A stretch of 64,000 nucleotides of DNA from Prochilodus magdalenae (taxonomy: Eukaryota; Chordata; Actinopteri; Characiformes; Prochilodontidae). Below, one piece after another: positions 1 to 13,345 of this stretch (position 1 is the stretch's first letter; each line of letters opens with the position of its first letter). The stretch covers positions 67,501 to 131,500 of the forward strand of contig JAMWET010000826.1 of NCBI GenBank assembly GCA_024036415.1. The letters are read 5' to 3'. The notes under the pieces are model-generated. The model did no database searches. It was not told where the DNA came from and was given only the letters and a program-made list of their open reading frames with translations. The position numbers and the translations under genes were made by a program.

Positions 1-1175
<1,175 letters not shown>

Positions 1176-1988
1176 AGCGAGGTTTAAAGTGAGACTGTAC
1201 TTGAGTTTAACTGTGCGCTGTATCAGGGGTATTTAAGGACGGCGCAGAGAAGACCACCGCTTCCTCTGCCTGTGTACTTGGCTGCCCCCCTGAGTAATGT
1301 GAAATGCTCTTTAAATGAGTCTATATTGAGTTTCTATTCTCTTTCATGCAGGGAACAAATAGAAACAGCTGTTTAAACCCGTATCAGAGAGAATCTCTCT
1401 CTGACTCTGAGAGTGGATGAATCATCGTTTCCCTCTGGTCCTTTGAATGGCATCTCCCTCACTCGCTTACTTTCCCTCCCTCGGGCTGTTTCTACACTGG
1501 AAATGCTCTTTCTGTCTCAGACAGCCAACCCATCACACTCTCAGCCACGCACAATGAAGGACGGCCTGACAGTGACATCATTAGACCTCTTCTTCCAGAC
1601 ATGAAAGGAAGAGCACACACTTCTCCTGCGCTGGAGTCGCACAGTTCCTGCTGAAGTTCGGCTTGTTTGAAACAGATGTTACTCCTGCTGATATTATCAT
1701 CACCTGACGATAATGTTCGGGAGCGCAGTGAGGAGAATGGCACTTAGCTGACATTTTATAGCTTTCAGAGGGACTGTAATAGCTGTAATAGCAATGCTCA
1801 GCCATTGCGGAGTTCCACTATATGCATCAGCTGAGCTCCTGTATCTGCAGCTGGCTTTACTGTCTCTGTGGTGGGAGTTATTACCCTACAAGGATCAGGG
1901 TATGGTATCCTTGGGTGTTGTATCAGCACAACACAAAGCCAATAACTTGATTTTCATATAATAAATTCAATAAAAATGTGACTTAAAT
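1176..1988. other. Unique-looking intronic sequence
   Basis: No exon, tandem repeat or transposon was recognised. The sequence has balanced composition. Small ORFs on both strands overlap each other and match no family I know. Confidence 0.4.
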
Positions 1989-2440
1989 ACACTCATCCAT
2001 AAAAAGAATAGTTGCATCAAAGAACAGCTGCACCCAGAAGGAGGTGTGGGAGTGCGGTGGTGTTGGGAAGGAAGATAAAGGTGACCAGGATCAATAACTG
2101 ATACATTTAGACTGATATGATCAATATTTATTGAGCTACACATACAGAAGTCTGTCTCTCAGTATGGCGTCGGGCCGCCATGTTTGTTAATGCATGCCAG
2201 ATGTGTAGGCATGGAAATGTGGAGGTTCCCAATGGTGTCCTGTGATAATCCATCCCATGCAACTTGAATATCCTCACACAGTTCCTGCAGATGGTGCAGT
2301 AGGGGTGGAGGTGGAGTGACACCAGGCCTTCTGGATGTGTGACAACAAACCGTTCATCTTGGTGCTGATCACGATGCCTCCACAAGCCACTGCCGTCCTT
2401 GATGACGTTGACGTGGTGTTAAGGGCAGTCGGCATAACCG
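1989..2440 (-). mobile_element. Tc1-like non-autonomous element, family A, truncated copy
   Basis: It starts with a TACACTCATC-type terminal sequence. It then reads, in reverse, the 3' end of a Tc1-like transposase: GLVSLHLHPYCTICRNC, then the stretch that decodes elsewhere as AWDGLSQDTIRNLY. The reading frame is broken. The same internal join is present in the copies at 24994, 45020 and 53371. Confidence 0.8.
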
Positions 2441-3362
2441 ACTAAAACCTCCAAGAGGCAAAGCCATCCAAGTGTCGGTTCTATTCCTGGGAGATTATGA
2501 ATTCAGTCCCCAGTGATGCTATGAGGTTCTCTGGATGTGGCTGGGATGGTCCTACCTCTCCCCCCATCACTAAGCCTATTGTTAGCCCGCACGAATGTCT
2601 GTAAGCTAACATAACAGAATTGGTGATTAGTGTTCTCCTCCAAGCGTGTTGAGCTGTCCAAAGATATAGCATTGGCAGCTGCATTGAGTGTGGCAGTGGA
2701 GAAACAGTTGCTAGCCTTGCTAGCAGCATACAGTGGGGAGACCATCGATCTATGTTCTAAAGGTTGAGCAGGAACACCAGAGGCTGCGAGTGAGTGAATG
2801 GGAGTGAATGCAGGAGGCCAGAGGCTCGGAATGAATGAATGGGAGCGAAGTGACATGAGTAACAACAAAATAGAGTTGCTACTGGGTCATTTACGGTCCC
2901 ACTGCTGGGTTCATTTACCGCTCTGCGCCAGCATCTTAGATATGATCAAGGAAGCCGATAAGATCATCAGAAGATAAACGACTGTGGAATAGCATGTGAT
3001 AAACAACTGCTACATGCCTGTAGAGTCTTCTTTGAATAGGACGATAACTGGACATTGTATGGAAATTGTGTCATGCTTTCAGGTTCGCCTCCTGCCTCCG
3101 TCATATCCCTGAACTAGATTTACCAGCTCAGCAATGATAGCACAGTCGAGGCCAGAGTTATGATTCCCATGACTTGTTCTATGCTGATGCCACAAGATCA
3201 CCCCAGATACCCCAGAATCGTATATTATTGTTCATAAAACTACTATATTCGAATTATTTGTCTTTCAGTAATAGTTTTTTATTATTATTAAGGGTTTAAA
3301 TACTCATTTCACTCCAAATATATATTCTGAAATGCTTTAGAGACTCTTTAGCTGCTAAAAAA
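2441..3362. other. Intronic sequence, no recognised feature
   Basis: Contains overlapping minus-strand ORFs (2481-2868) with no recognisable domain. The word TTGCTAGC recurs. It may be part of a dispersed repeat, but I cannot name it. Confidence 0.3.
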
Positions 3363-4270
3363 CTACAGGGTGTCTCAAAAGGAAGAAGACACCATGTAAA
3401 ATGAAAACAGTTTGGCAGATGGGGGTTCATATTTTGGTAGAAGCTTTGGGGGAAACAGGTAGGGCCGTGTCACCAACATGGCGGCCATATTGAATAACAC
3501 CATCTTTGATTCGACTTCTGTTTGGCCCCATAAACCTGGTAAACAATTTCACTAGTAAAGCACCAGTGGTGTGCTTCACGTTGACGCAACTACAGGGGTT
3601 GGACAATGAAACTGAAACACCTGTCATTTTAGTGTGGGAGGTCTCATGGCTAAATTGGACCAGCCTGGTGGCCAATCTTCATTAATTGCACATTGCACCA
3701 GTAAGAGCAGAGTGTGAAGGTTCAGTTAGCAGGTAAGAGCACAGTTCTGCTCAAAATACTGCAATGCACACAGCATTATGGGTGACATACCAGAGTTCAA
3801 AAGAGGACAGATTGTTGGTGCACGTCTTGCTGGCGCATCTGTGACCAAGACAGCAAGTCTTTGTGATGTATCAAGAGCCACGGTATCCAGGGTAATGTCA
3901 GCATACCACCAAGAAGGACGAACCTCCACCAGCATCACGTAGTGACCTGGCCACTATCCTGCAAGAAGAATGGCTTAAACTCCCTCTGACCACTGTGCAG
4001 GACGCAGTATATGTCATTCCCAAGACCAACTGACGCTGTATTGGCCGCAAAAGGAGGCCCTACACCATACTAATAAATGATTGTGGTCTAAAACCAGGTG
4101 TTTCAGTTTCATTGTCCAACCCCTGTATTTGTTCCTTCAAGATGGCCGCCGTGTTGGTGACATGGCCTAACAGGGTTCCCCATTTCACCATTGCTTGTGT
4201 CCTAAATTGAACCACTGTCCGCCGAACCATTTTCATTTGACATATGGTTTCCTTACCTTGTATATCCCAG
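3363..4270. mobile_element. MITE-like element with ~135-bp imperfect inverted arms, split by a Tc1 insertion
   Basis: The left arm (about 3366-3500) and right arm (about 4135-4270) are inverted copies. Both read ATGT(A/C)AAATGAAAA near the outer end and GTGTCACCAACA(T/C)GGCGGCCAT near the inner end. Between them sits the complete Tc1-type element at 3593-4125. The outer boundaries are approximate. Confidence 0.65.
3593..4125 (+). mobile_element. Tc1-type non-autonomous transposon with perfect 31-bp terminal inverted repeats
   Basis: Bounded by TA on both sides (3591-3592 and 4126-4127), the usual Tc1/mariner target duplication. The TIRs at 3593-3623 and 4095-4125 are exact inverted copies starting CAGGGGTTGGACAATG. 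Inside, on the plus strand, is a transposase N-terminal helix-turn-helix remnant: IPEFKRGQIVGARLAG then SVTKTASLCDVSRATVSRV (about 3785-3905). The DDE catalytic part is missing, so the 533-bp element could move only with a transposase from elsewhere. Identical TIRs suggest fairly recent activity. Confidence 0.9.
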
Positions 4271-5265
4271 TACCTTGAAAATCAAACCTTTAAAGAAGAA
4301 AGGAAATCAGATTTCCATCAACCGCTTGTGAAATGAAAATTTATTCCCAGTAATTCTGACTTATTCATCATCAAATCTCCAACCAGTAACCCTAACCCTA
4401 GTGTAGCTCTAATGGGCAGCTGCTGTAAACAAAGGGAAAGGATGTATTAAACAGATCCTATATGCTGTAAATTGAGCTGACACACATCCCTCGCAGAGAG
4501 ACAGATTTACAGCTTGCTCTGCAGTAAGAAAGATGGAGGGAGGGCTCGAGAGTAAGAAGGGGCATTCACTGTAGAGTAAGTAGCAGGTAAGAGAGCCTGT
4601 ATCAGGACGTAATGTGTAGTTCTCACGGTGGAGTGCTATACATGTCAATACCTGCACCTGACAGTCCTGTTAGGCACTCTACACTCCATCCAGATTGATT
4701 TCTGTGTGGAAGTCACTTTGGCTGAAAGTACTTTGGCTCTCAATGGTGTGCTACACTATACTTAATAAAAGCTGAACAGGTGTACCCACACCTGTTCCAT
4801 GACGGTGGCCAGCAAAGCTCAGCTGATAGACCGGTAGCACCATAGGCAACACAAATAAATAGAACCTGATGAAAATCGGCTCTAGAAGATGATACGTTTG
4901 CAGCAAGTTGTAATTTGCGTATCTCTTAACAGATGTGCTTATGTGCTCTTCAGTCTGCAAGCCTGAAATATGGAACTCAACATAACAGCCATGTGACCAG
5001 GAGGCTAGGGCTAACCCTGAAATCTGACTGGCCATCCCAGATGCCACCCCAAATTGTATTCCATGTTAAAGGCAGGGCTAGGTGTGCCTCAGAGGAGAGC
5101 TGTTTCGCTATGGGATATGTAGGATAATGCAAACAATGTATTAATGTATTAGATATGAATGTAGCTCCATAATACATATTTAAATTCCATATGTCTGCAT
5201 GTTGGCCCTCACTTCAGCTCCTCACTGTCATGCACTTTAGGTTCATAGTAGATATGGAGTAGCTT
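4271..5265. other. Intronic sequence, nothing recognised
   Basis: Two adjacent CCCTAA words at 4390 are too few to be telomeric. Short ORFs on both strands overlap and have no visible domain. Confidence 0.3.
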
Positions 5266-5450
5266 ATAGCAGCTAGTGAATAATTCATAGTACATACTGA
5301 ATAATTCGGTAACTACCGATAAGAATCCGCAATATAGAATACATAGTAATCGCTGAATATTTCATGGTAGTTACTGAATCATTCATATCCAATAATCAGA
5401 TGTATTCGATAAGTGCTTTGTAGTTACTGAATAATACCTGGAGAATAAGC
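5266..5450. repeat. Decayed TACTGAATAATTC minisatellite
   Basis: Degenerate repeats of a motif like TAGTTACTGAATAATTCA. It resembles the TATTCAGTA/CTACTA units of the clear 21-bp arrays at 18225-19430 and may be an older relative. Confidence 0.5.
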
Positions 5451-5985
5451 TGTATTAACATTCACTGAGCAGTTTCTGTTCGGTTCGCTCTGGCTCTATG
5501 TGGCCTGGCGAGCTGCAAATATCAAATCAAAGGCAGGCTGTTTTTAAAATGCTGGGAGCCGAGCCAGAAACTGGCAGCACTCTTCGCTGCGTGCGCTAAA
5601 GAGCCCCAGCACACGCGTGATTCATCCCAGCAGCTAATTAGCGAGTGCTTCATTAGTTAAGTGTGGTGTATTACAAAAGGGAGACACTAAATGACACACT
5701 GCATGGTTGACCTTCCAGGACTAGAGCTAGGAAATATTCACTGACCTGGTCGTCAAGCCACATAGCTCTTTTGTTCATTATGATCCTTTTAATACACTAG
5801 TTAAATTACGTAATAATTACATATATTACAGCATGTATAACAAGAGCTTTTCACAAAATCTCCTCTCCTACTCACAAACAGATCGATAGTGTAGAATCTG
5901 CACTTTCCATGCAGCATCTCGGGCTGCAGAGAGCTATGAGTGGGAAATAATTCAGTAAAAATCAATCAAAATTATACCAACATCT
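5451..5985. other. Intronic sequence with TAATTAG-rich patch
   Basis: No exon found. The stretch 5560-5660 combines GC-rich sequence with CAGCTAATTAGCGAG and TTCATTAGTTAAG, homeodomain-type AT cores. Similar CAATTAGCG/TAATTAGCG words occur at 8065-8160 and 26070-26200. A regulatory role is only a guess. Confidence 0.25.
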
Positions 5986-5989
5986 CGAG

Positions 5990-7500
5990 ACAATATAGCA
6001 ACAGCCCAGCAACACAATAGCAAACACCTAACAACTACCTAGAAATGTCCTAACAACAACCTGGAATACTATCATCATGACATCATAGCAACATCATAGC
6101 AAGTACATGTGATGACATAGAATCCTCTTAACCCCTACCAAGAAATGCCCCAACAACAACCATCATAGGAGATCATAGGAGCCTCATAGCAACTAATTGG
6201 AATAGCATAGCAACCACAGGGCAACTACCTGGGATATCACATCAACCTCAGAGTAACTACCTCAGACACCACAGTAACCTCAGGGCAAGAACCTGGAATA
6301 CCATATCAACTTCAGAGCAACTACCTGGGAGACCATAGCAACTTCATGGCAACTACCTGGAATACAGTAGTAACCTTAGGAACATCTACCTGGGATACCA
6401 TAGCAACCTCATGGCAACTAACAGAGATATCACAGCAACCTCAAAGAAACTACCTGGGATACAAAAGCAACCTCAGGGCAACTACATGGAATCTCATAGC
6501 AACCTCAGGGCAACTACCTCGGATACCATAGCAACCTCATGGCAACTAACTGTGATATCACAACAACCTCAAAGAAACTACCTGGGTTACCGTGGCAACC
6601 TCAGGGCAACTACAGGGAATCTCATAGCAACCTCAGGGCAACTACCTCGGATACCATAGTAACTTCATGGCAACTACCTGGAATACAGTAGTAACCTTAG
6701 AACATCTACCTGGGATACCATAGCAACCTCATGGCAACTACAGGGAATCTCATAGCAACCTCAGGGCAACTACATCGGATACCATAGTAACCTCATGGCA
6801 ACTAACTGAGATATCACAACAACCTCAAAGAAACTACCTGGGTTACCATAGCAACATCAAGGCAACTACAGGGAATCTCATAGCAACCTCAGGGCAACTA
6901 CATCGGATACCATAGTAACCTCATGGCAACTAACTGAGATATCACAACAACCTCAAAGAAACTACCTGGGTTACCATAGCAACATCAAGGCAACTACAGG
7001 GAATCTCATAGCAACCTCAGGGCAACTACCTCGGATACCATAGTAACCTCATGGCAACTAACTGAGATATCACAACAATCTCAAAGAAACTACCTGGGTT
7101 ACCATAGCAACATCAGGGAAACTACAGGGAATCTCATAGCAACCTCAGGGGAACTACATTGGATACCATAGTAACCTCATGGAAACTAACTGAGATATCA
7201 CAACAACCCCAAAGAAACTACCTGGGTTACCATAGCAACATCAGGGAAACTACAGGGAATCTCATAGCAACCTCAGGGGAACTACATTGGATACCATAGT
7301 AACCACAGGGCAACTAACTGAGATATCACAACAACCTCAAAGAAACTACCTGGGTTACCATAGCAACGTCAGGGCAATTACATGGAAAGTCATAGCAACC
7401 TCAGGGCAACAACCTCGGATACTAGATCAACCTCAAAGACCCAACCTGGGATACCATAGCAACCTTAGAAGAAGTACCTGGAATATCATACCTCATGGTA
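5990..7500. repeat. CATAGCAACCTCAGGGCAAC minisatellite with ~128-bp higher-order units
   Basis: The basic unit is about 32 bp: CATAGCAACCTCAGGGCAAC then TACCTGGGATAC. From about 6380 to 7400, four basic variants (ACTAACTGAGATATCACAAC, CTCAAAGAAACTACCTGGG, ACTACAGGGAATCTCATAGC and others) are amplified as a block of about 128 bp. Edges are degenerate. Open frames here (for example SQQPQRNYLGY repeated) come from the repeat. Confidence 0.9.
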
Positions 7501-8914
7501 ATTAGCAGGTACTTTGTAAACCCAGGTGAAGGATGAAAATGCTCTGCACCACTTTCACAAAGGGCTTTAGATTTAACCCCTGACCTATCCAGGCTCCTCC
7601 CACTGCACGGACATCATATACAGTCCCTAACACCAGGTCCCAAAGTGACTCATTTACATACCTGAGAATGCCAAGCGGGCAGTGAAGGATGGAGGTGACT
7701 GAAACTGGACACATGACAAATGAACATCCCATACACTGCGTTAGCTTCTACATTCCAGCAGAAGAAGAGACCGGAATGAAGGAGAGAGAATGAGACGGAG
7801 AGACAAAGAGAGATATATCCCTCCACTGCTCCAAACTAGCGCTGCAGCAAATGGCCAGTTCCAGCGTTATGGATGGGACATTTGGACTCATATTGACGAG
7901 ACAACTGGAAGACTTGCCTACAGGTATTCAGGGACAGTGGAGTGCGGAACCTTCCGGGTCCCAATGTTCTTCATGTAAATGACATTCCTATGTTATGAGG
8001 GTGACGTCAGGTGAGGAAATATTTCTCTTATTAGAAGCATACCGACTGCAAGCGGCACCTTCCAGCTAATTAGCGATGCCGGATTCAAGCACTGGAATTC
8101 ATCTGTGGATGAGCGCGTTTACGCTGTCAGGTAAACCAGCAGCTGTTTAATTAGCGCCGTCCCACAGAAACATCCAACACAGGGGGGACATTTAATCCCT
8201 TAACCTCTCGTTATCTCTGACACGGTGAGAAAACGTGCTCCACCAGGCTAAATTTAACCCTGAGAAACAAACAATAACAGGATTAGAAAAATAATAAAGC
8301 AATCGGGATCAGACGCGGCCCGCTGGGGGGCGCCCAACAAAAGACTGGGTTCAAACACAACATCCCCTCAGATAAGGCTCTGGCTGGCTTCCTAATGAGT
8401 GACTTTCCCAGGATGTTGTCACACGAGAGCTTTTTTCCGGAGCCAGGGCCGCATGCCCTGCAAGTCCGATCATGCATGAAAGCTGTTCTCAAGGCTGGGA
8501 GCGGTCCGGAGAACCCATCTCTGGTCCTCCTGAAATCTGTGATCTGGGAATCGGTGTGAACTCTGGCACGGTCTTCCCCCTGCTTTGGCTTATTACGTCA
8601 CTTCCTTTTCCGGGTTTCCTGATGGTGGGAAAAGGATTGTTGTGGACAAAAGGTGCTGTTCTTTGCCGCCCGAGTGGCAAAGGAAAAAACAATAAAAAGC
8701 AGCAAACGGATGAAGCTAGTGCCCAACACATGCAAACGTGCATACAGGGAAGGGGACGGAATGCTAGTTCTTGGGAACAGATTGAATACCAGTCCTGATG
8801 CTCTGGCTGTGGATCAGACGGTTCCTATGCCTGAAGATTAGAACCAGACTACTTTGATGGAAAATGGTTGGGTAATAAAGAAGGAGGGGCTAATTTAATT
8901 ATGAGAGCTCATCA
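7501..8914. other. Intronic sequence, no exon recognised
   Basis: Mostly unique-looking. The part 8040-8200 has TAATTAGCG words and could be conserved non-coding sequence. ORFs at 8283-8841 lie on both strands over the same bases and show no known domain. Confidence 0.3.
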
Positions 8915-9840
8915 CACACTCATCATCAATAGAATAGCTCCACAAATAGCTGAAGGAACCCACACACAGGAACGAAACTTGGGTGGGGAAATTTGACATT
9001 GTGATTCCAATGATCCAGGTTTCACGATTGGCCACGCAAGGACAGCCCTTATCCCCGTACCTGACTGATCCATTCACCGAGCAGTACTGTCCTCCATGAG
9101 TCATCCTGTTAGTGCAGCACCATCGGCAGACGGCTGCACCACGCAGGACTACATGCACACAGACCGTTACCACGACTGTCCTTAACACCACGTCACCGTC
9201 ACCAAACACTGCAGTGGTGTCGTACCAGACTGTCATGGAGTGACTCAGAATGGCGTTGGGCCATCTTCAGTGACGAGTCCCGCTTTAGTCTCGGTGGAGA
9301 CGCCCAACGAATCCGTGTGGGGTGACACCGTGGTCAGCACCAAGACGCACGGTTTGTTGTCACACGTCACTCCACCTCCACCCGTACCGCACCCTATGCA
9401 GGAAGGCTGTGAGAATATTCAGGCTGCATGGGATGGATTATCACAGGACACCATCAGGAGCCTCTACACTAGCACTGCAATTCCACACCTCCGTCTGGGT
9501 GCAGCTGGGCGCAGACTGCTCCAACATGGGCGGAGCACATTGGTGGAGATGACCAACGAACCCGTGTGTGGATGCACCGTGGTCGGCACCAGGACGCACG
9601 GTTTGTTGTCACATGTCACTCCACCTCCACCCATACCGCACCCTCTGCAGGAAGGGTGTGAGAATATTCAGGCTGCATGGGATGGATTATCACAGGACAC
9701 CATCAGGAGCCTCTACACTAGCACTGCAATTCCACACCTCCGTCTGGGTGCAGACTGCTCCAACATGGGCGATGTCGTCTATAGATGGGCAACAGCAGGC
9801 AAAGTGTCGTCTGCCATAAAAGCTGGCAAAGAGATGTAGG
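8915..9840 (+). mobile_element. Tc1-like element, family A, with an internal tandem duplication
   Basis: It starts CACACTCATCATCAATAG (the family TIR). It carries a transposase remnant on the plus strand: WSDSEW, then FSDESRF (the first catalytic Asp region of the DDE domain). It then jumps to QAAWDGLSQDTIRSLY near the C-terminus. The block 9360-9520 is repeated at about 9610-9765 (offset about 249 bp), giving a spurious 199-codon ORF with two copies of CENIQAAWDGLSQDTIRSLY. No active transposase is possible. Confidence 0.8.
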
Positions 9841-10542
9841 TTTCAGTAGGCATCTTTGAGCCTTCCAAGCCTTGCCCTGCATGCAATCCGTCTAAACAGG
9901 GACCGGAATCATTTCTTTCAGCCTGTGAAGCCTATCGCACCGTACATCCTTAGGCTTTGTGTTTTCTCCAGTGCTACAGTTTGACATTTGCATAAAACCG
10001 CCCCGGCTGATTATTCATTCCATGTGATTTGGACCTGTGCCAGCCGTGAGCTTCTACAGAAAGACCCTTATAACTGCTTTCAGTTTCCCCATGTCTTTAT
10101 TCACTGGGAATGTTTTCATTACTTCCCATGGCTGAAAAGGGATCTGCTCAGAGATCCTTGATGAATAATGTGTGCTGGTCATTCAGTAGCACTTGATAAA
10201 GCCGAGGAATGAATGCTCTCTTATCTATTGTGGAGGGTGTCGCAAAAAAAAGAAAACTGCAAGCCAATTTAGTCTAATTAAATTCACTTCGCTTCAGCCG
10301 ATCTGTTGGACCTACCTGACTCACTAATGGAGGCACAAATTGTCTGGCCCTGTTCTACTGCAAGAGCTTGCCACAAAAGACTGCGTTCACTATGCATGCC
10401 TATTGGGTGAAGTGACCTATACATAGTATATTAGTCTGGATATTGATGTGCTGGCTGAACACTGACTTGTTTGGGATACTTGACCTTGGGCTGACTAGAT
10501 AAAGAGCTGCAAGGTCAAAAACGTTTGGTGCATGCAGAAATG
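9841..10542. other. Intronic sequence, nothing recognised
   Basis: No tandem array, transposon end or exon was seen. Confidence 0.3.
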
Positions 10543-11674
10543 TTCCAAGCAAGCTGATGCTAATAGAGCCAATATGGAGACTAGCACCAGATTCCCACGA
10601 CCGTGCTGCTATAATGACTTACTATCCCCCAAAACCAATAGACGCAACCACTGATTTATCCCTAGTGAACATTCCTGCTCACCTCCGATGGTAGTCCCAC
10701 AATAGCCTCTACCATGAGCTGTTTTGGTTCAACGTCACAGAAAATCAGCTGTGATGGTGTATTTAGAAGGTTGGAGGCATTTGCACCATTGCTCGACAAC
10801 CTTATGCAACGTCGCAACCAACAGTCTCGTTACTAGGTGCCTTTCAGTCACAGGTGGTGGCTGTGGGCACAATGCATGGTGGGTATTGTAGTGAAGCACT
10901 GATGGACCAAAATACATAAATTTTCCAAGCAAGCTGATGCTAATAGAGCCAATATGGAGACTATTACCAGATTCCCACGACCGTGCTGCTATACTGACTA
11001 ACTATCCCCCAAAACCAATAGACACAACCATTGATTTATCCCTAGTGAACATTCACCTCCAACGGTAGTCCCACAATAGCTTCTACCATGAGCTGTTTTG
11101 GTTCAACGTCACAGAAAATCAGCTGTGATGGTGTATTTAGAATGTTGGAGGCATTTGCACCATTGCTCGACAACCTTATGCAACGTCGCAACCAACAGTC
11201 ACGCTACTAGGTACCTTTCATTCACAGGTGGTGGCTGTGGGCACAAGGCATGGTGGGTATTGTAGTGAAGCACTGATGGACCAAAATACATAAATGTTCC
11301 AAGCAAGCTGATGCTAATAGAGCCAATATGGAGACTAGCACCAGATTTCCACGACCGTGCTGCTATACTGACTAACTATCCCCCAAAACCAATAGACGCA
11401 ACCATTGATTTATCCCTAGTGAACATTCCTACTCACCTCCAACGGTAGTCCCACAATAGCCTCTACCATGAGCTGTTTTGGTTCAACGTCACAGAAAATC
11501 AGCTGTGATGGTGTATTTAGAATGTTGGAGGCATTTGCACCATTGCTCGACAACCTTATGCAACGTCGCAACCAACAGTCTCGCTACTAGGTACCTTTCA
11601 GTCACAGGTGGTGGCTGTGGGCATAATGCATGGTGGGTATTGCAGTGAAACACTGATGGACCAAAATACATAAA
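10543..11674. repeat. Three-copy tandem array, unit about 374-380 bp
   Basis: Each unit begins CCAAGCAAGCTGATGCTAAT and ends GGACCAAAATACATAAA. Unit starts are about 10546, 10926 and 11300. The copies differ by scattered substitutions and a short deletion in copy 2 (near 11050). A minus-strand ORF of about 60 codons (TERHLVTRLLVATLHKVVEQ) recurs in units 1 and 3. It is too degenerate and isolated to call a gene. Confidence 0.9.
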
Positions 11675-11770
11675 GGATCCAATAACATCATCAAGTATCA
11701 CATGACGAATAACATATGTGACGTTTTATATTTCATTTGAGGCTGAAATGCCGCTATATGACTCATATAT

Positions 11771-11981
11771 TGGTTGGTGTAGCTCAGCGGACAACACCAC
11801 TACCCACCAGGGAGCCACCACCACATGTGGGAGACTGGGGTTCGACTCCCAGTCTGGGTGACTATGCTGTGCTACACCAATAAGAGTCCATGGGCAAGAC
11901 TCCCAACACTACACTGGCCTCCCTGTAATATGAATACCCTTGTAAGTCGCTCTGGATAAGAGCGTCAGATATATGTAAATG
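11771..11981 (+). mobile_element. tRNA-derived SINE, near full length
   Basis: The head contains pol III box A-like GGTGTAGCTCAGCGG and box B-like GGTTCGACTCC. The tail reads GTAAGTCGCTCTGGATAAG then AGCGTC, the core typical of fish V-SINE/HE1-type elements. It gives a reference for the partial copies at 18520, 55485, 58562 and 59608. It is not a functional tRNA gene because the head does not fold into a normal acceptor stem. Confidence 0.85.
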
Positions 11982-12889
11982 ACTTGTGCTTATTGGCTGC
12001 TGTGTATTTGTTCCTCTCAAATGGGCGGGGCTAAAGTGCTGTATGCTGAATTGCCAAATTGATGTTGTTGGAGACACCATGTGACCAATGACGTCAAACC
12101 GGGCAGCTTAGTTTCCCTATTCAGACTGCTGAGCGACTGGTGGGTTTTAGAACTTTAGTGTTGTATACACGGTACGCCAAATTCTTTTTCCACAACAGTG
12201 AGCCAAGGCCCCGGCAAGCTTCTTATTGATCGCAGCTTCTCCTGTTCTTGCATCAACACAGAAGTCTTTTCCCTCTTGCAAAGTCTTGATCTCTTATGTC
12301 TGCAGTTACGCAAGGATCAAGCTGCAGCTAGCAGCTAGGAGGTTTTTCAGGCAGATTCTCCATCCCAGCTGCCTATTACACCTCACCCTGGTGTGAGAAT
12401 CAGCACGGTGATGAGAGCGCTCCTGATCGTAAATATTGGATACGGAGGGAATGATCGAAGGAGAGAACAGGCTCGGCTGCTGCTTCTATATTTCATGTGG
12501 ATCTCGGGAACGCAGTGAGAATACCTTATCCTGTTAGGCTGTAGGCTCGCCGTGCCAACTCCTTGCTGGAAGCAGTAACAGCACTCTAAACTGAAGCAAA
12601 CTCCTGAAGCTAACGCTAAGCTAACAATGCTAGCAGAGTAGATCATCACTGAAACATGCCTGCGTGTACGTTCCTGGGCCTTCTCGATCAAGGCCAATCA
12701 TATTGAGTGCCTGGTTTCTTAAGAATAAAGCGTTCTTGGTTTGGAGGTTCTTTAGAAAAGGTTCTCGCACATCTCGGTTCTAAGAACAGTTCGTTGAAAC
12801 AGTGGTTCTCAAGCGGTGTTCAGGAACCTGGTCCACAGTGTTGCTCCAAACTGCAACAACTAGGGCTAGAAGGAAATATGGACCATTTG
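11982..12889. other. Intronic sequence, nothing firm
   Basis: Short GCTAGC/GCTAAC-rich patch at 12600-12640. No exon recognised. Confidence 0.3.
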
Positions 12890-13345
12890 GAGGTTGTGGA
12901 GGACTGGTTTGAGAAGCTCTGTGAGAAATGGTCAAGGGGCCATGTATACTTGCGGGGTGTGAGTGACGGGATCCATAGATTGGGAAGAGGTGCTACAGTG
13001 CAGGGAATGTCTCGTTCCATGTGTGGAAAACGCTCCAGAGCAGATGTTAATAATTGGCTGAAAGGAGGGACTGAGCATTTGGGTGTGGTCAAAGACCATA
13101 GTGTGAAGGAAGTAGCTGAATCTGCAGGTGTATGGAATCATACGGTCATACGGGTCTACCAGCAGTGGATAAAATCCCAGTCTACAGGGAATTCTCCTCG
13201 GAATTGTGCCAGGGAGGGCATCCACCAAATCTGGCCCAACTGACCAATTCTTTGATGCAAGAGTGTCTTGACATTGATGTGGCCTACATCCAGAGCACAA
13301 CTGTTATTCCTGCTTGGTCTGGGGAGCTTAACATTGGTAGAGAGT
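12890..13345 (+). mobile_element. Tc1-related transposon remnant, family B
   Basis: The plus strand encodes MSRSMCGKRSRADVNNWLKG, then DHSVKEVAESAGVWNHTVI and RVYQQW. This looks like a helix-turn-helix DNA-binding region of a Tc1-like transposase. It runs on to a diverged C-terminal part near 13250-13300. The same family is seen inverted at 14590-14872 and 37480-37885, and fused to another Tc1 at 20035-20250. Confidence 0.65.

Noticed and set aside
4386..4402. Telomeric repeat CCCTAACCCTAG
   Set aside because: Only two units. Expected by chance in a window of this size.
11771..11845. tRNA gene
   Set aside because: It has A- and B-box-like sequences, but the head does not close a tRNA acceptor stem and a SINE core follows.
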